Origin: Camarhynchus parvulus
Lineage: Eukaryota; Chordata; Aves; Passeriformes; Thraupidae
Reading direction: 5' to 3'
Length of the DNA stretch: 64,000 bases
NCBI RefSeq assembly: GCF_901933205.1
Contig: NC_044591.1
Span: 1,461,501 to 1,525,500, forward strand
The notes under the pieces were generated by a model, which saw only the letters and a program-made list of their open reading frames with translations, made no database searches and was not told the DNA's origin. Each line of letters begins with the position of its first letter. Positions within the stretch are counted from its first letter, which is position 1. Shown here piece by piece: positions 1 to 64,000 of this stretch. A program made the position numbers and the translations under genes.

Positions 1-828
1 AAATAGTTCCATTTACTTGTCTCCCAAAGGATTGGGAAAACAATAGCACAGGGATCTGGAGATAGATATTAAAAACAAAAGACAAATTGTATTACAGCCA
101 AAACCTTGATTAGTTCCAGGCGGGAAAGTGAGAGGGATTTCACCACACTGCATTTGGAGTGACCTTGGTGTGTATTTTAATATTTATACCCTCATCTAAT
201 TAGTATTACTTACTAATATCTAACTCCTCCAATAGAGGATATACATGGGCAGCCCATTTTTGCAGGATCAGAACCAGCTCATGTATTCCAAAGCATCTGG
301 GTGCCCATGGATGTGGCCACGTAGCCTCACTGCAGTGCCAAAGCACCGCTGTTTATTGGCAAAAAATAATAATGATAACCCCCCAAAAATTTCAAATATC
401 AGGAAAATCTGGTGGACCTGAACCCTCCTCTAGGATGTCAAATCTGGAAGCCAACCTGTGTTATTTGAACACCGAATAAAATTGTATCAGGGTTAAGTTT
501 TCAACTAACAATTATTTCATCGCAGTGTCTCTTCTGCCTGCTCAGGAGAAAATTAAGCTGGCAGAGTTGCTTTAATGTAATAACCCTGTTGCTCACCCCA
601 GAGGTAATAATTACATCTAGAATGGAAAGAGAAGCAAATTCCCAATTGCTTTTACTCAATAGGTTCCCTGTTATCCGGCATGTCCAGGCTTCACTCCCAA
701 CAATGCAAATCCTTAACAACCTACTTAGGATGCGCAACCCTCCCAAAACTTTATGTGCTTTCCCATCTGTGCTGGCCCGTGCAGCAGCACAGGCAGAGCT
801 GTGGGAGGGTGGGAGGGGTGGCACTGAC
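1..828. other. Intron after W77, left window edge
   Basis: AT-rich. I see no further UBR4 exon, although about 190 C-terminal codons remain, so they must lie left of position 1. No repeat recognised. Confidence 0.6.
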
Positions 829-63913
<63,085 letters not shown>

Positions 63914-64000
63914 CTGCAGGCAGGAGGGAGGGAGGGGATTCACCTCAGCTCTGCAGCTCACAACTGAGAGTGTCAGTGGAGTGACAGATAAAACACAAAC

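Overview
This 64 kb window is vertebrate nuclear DNA, almost certainly from a bird and probably a songbird. It carries many avian-type CR1 LINE 3' fragments, several solo LTRs with short target-site duplications, GC-rich intronic minisatellites and compact introns. The only gene is UBR4 (p600/ZUBR1), the giant E3 ubiquitin ligase. It lies on the minus strand and runs through the window from edge to edge. I placed 77 consecutive coding exons, numbered W1 to W77 in transcription order (W1 at 63789-63913, W77 at 829-1023). They total about 11.47 kb, or about 3,820 codons. The roughly 1,170 N-terminal residues lie off the right edge and the last roughly 190 residues lie off the left edge, so no promoter, start codon, stop codon or polyA site of the gene is present. 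Exon phases chain without a break through all junctions except one: W75 carries a 2-nt deletion.

Layout in transcription order. From 63.9 to 58.8 kb lie helical-repeat scaffold exons. W11-W12 (58.2-57.9 kb) encode the UBR box, which binds N-degrons. From 57.4 to 48.7 kb are a linker and beta-propeller-like exons. From 48 to 37 kb are helical and then acidic/Ser-rich disordered exons, including a ubiquitin-interacting-motif-like segment in W32. From 37 to 29 kb is more scaffold. W47-W50 (29.2-24.8 kb) hold a beta-rich domain and a Cys-rich zinc-binding module. From 24 to 4 kb is the conserved C-terminal armadillo-like region. W74-W75 (3.9-2.4 kb) carry the Cys and His ligands of the atypical hemiRING, the E2-recruiting catalytic module, and W76-W77 follow.

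The most interesting non-coding signal is a set of intronic minisatellites that have captured exon edges and copied splice sites. The clearest is a ~1 kb array (25.9-26.9 kb) holding ten extra copies of the 3' end of exon W49 with its donor. A 23-bp array repeats the W74 donor, a ~91-bp array repeats the W48 acceptor, and a 74-bp duplication copies the W77 acceptor. Other points of note are a candidate 33-nt in-frame cassette microexon (46376-46408), two GC-AG introns, a perfect 22-bp-arm inverted repeat, paired solo LTRs (one nested in a tandem repeat), and a 2-nt frameshift in the hemiRING exon that is most likely an assembly error.
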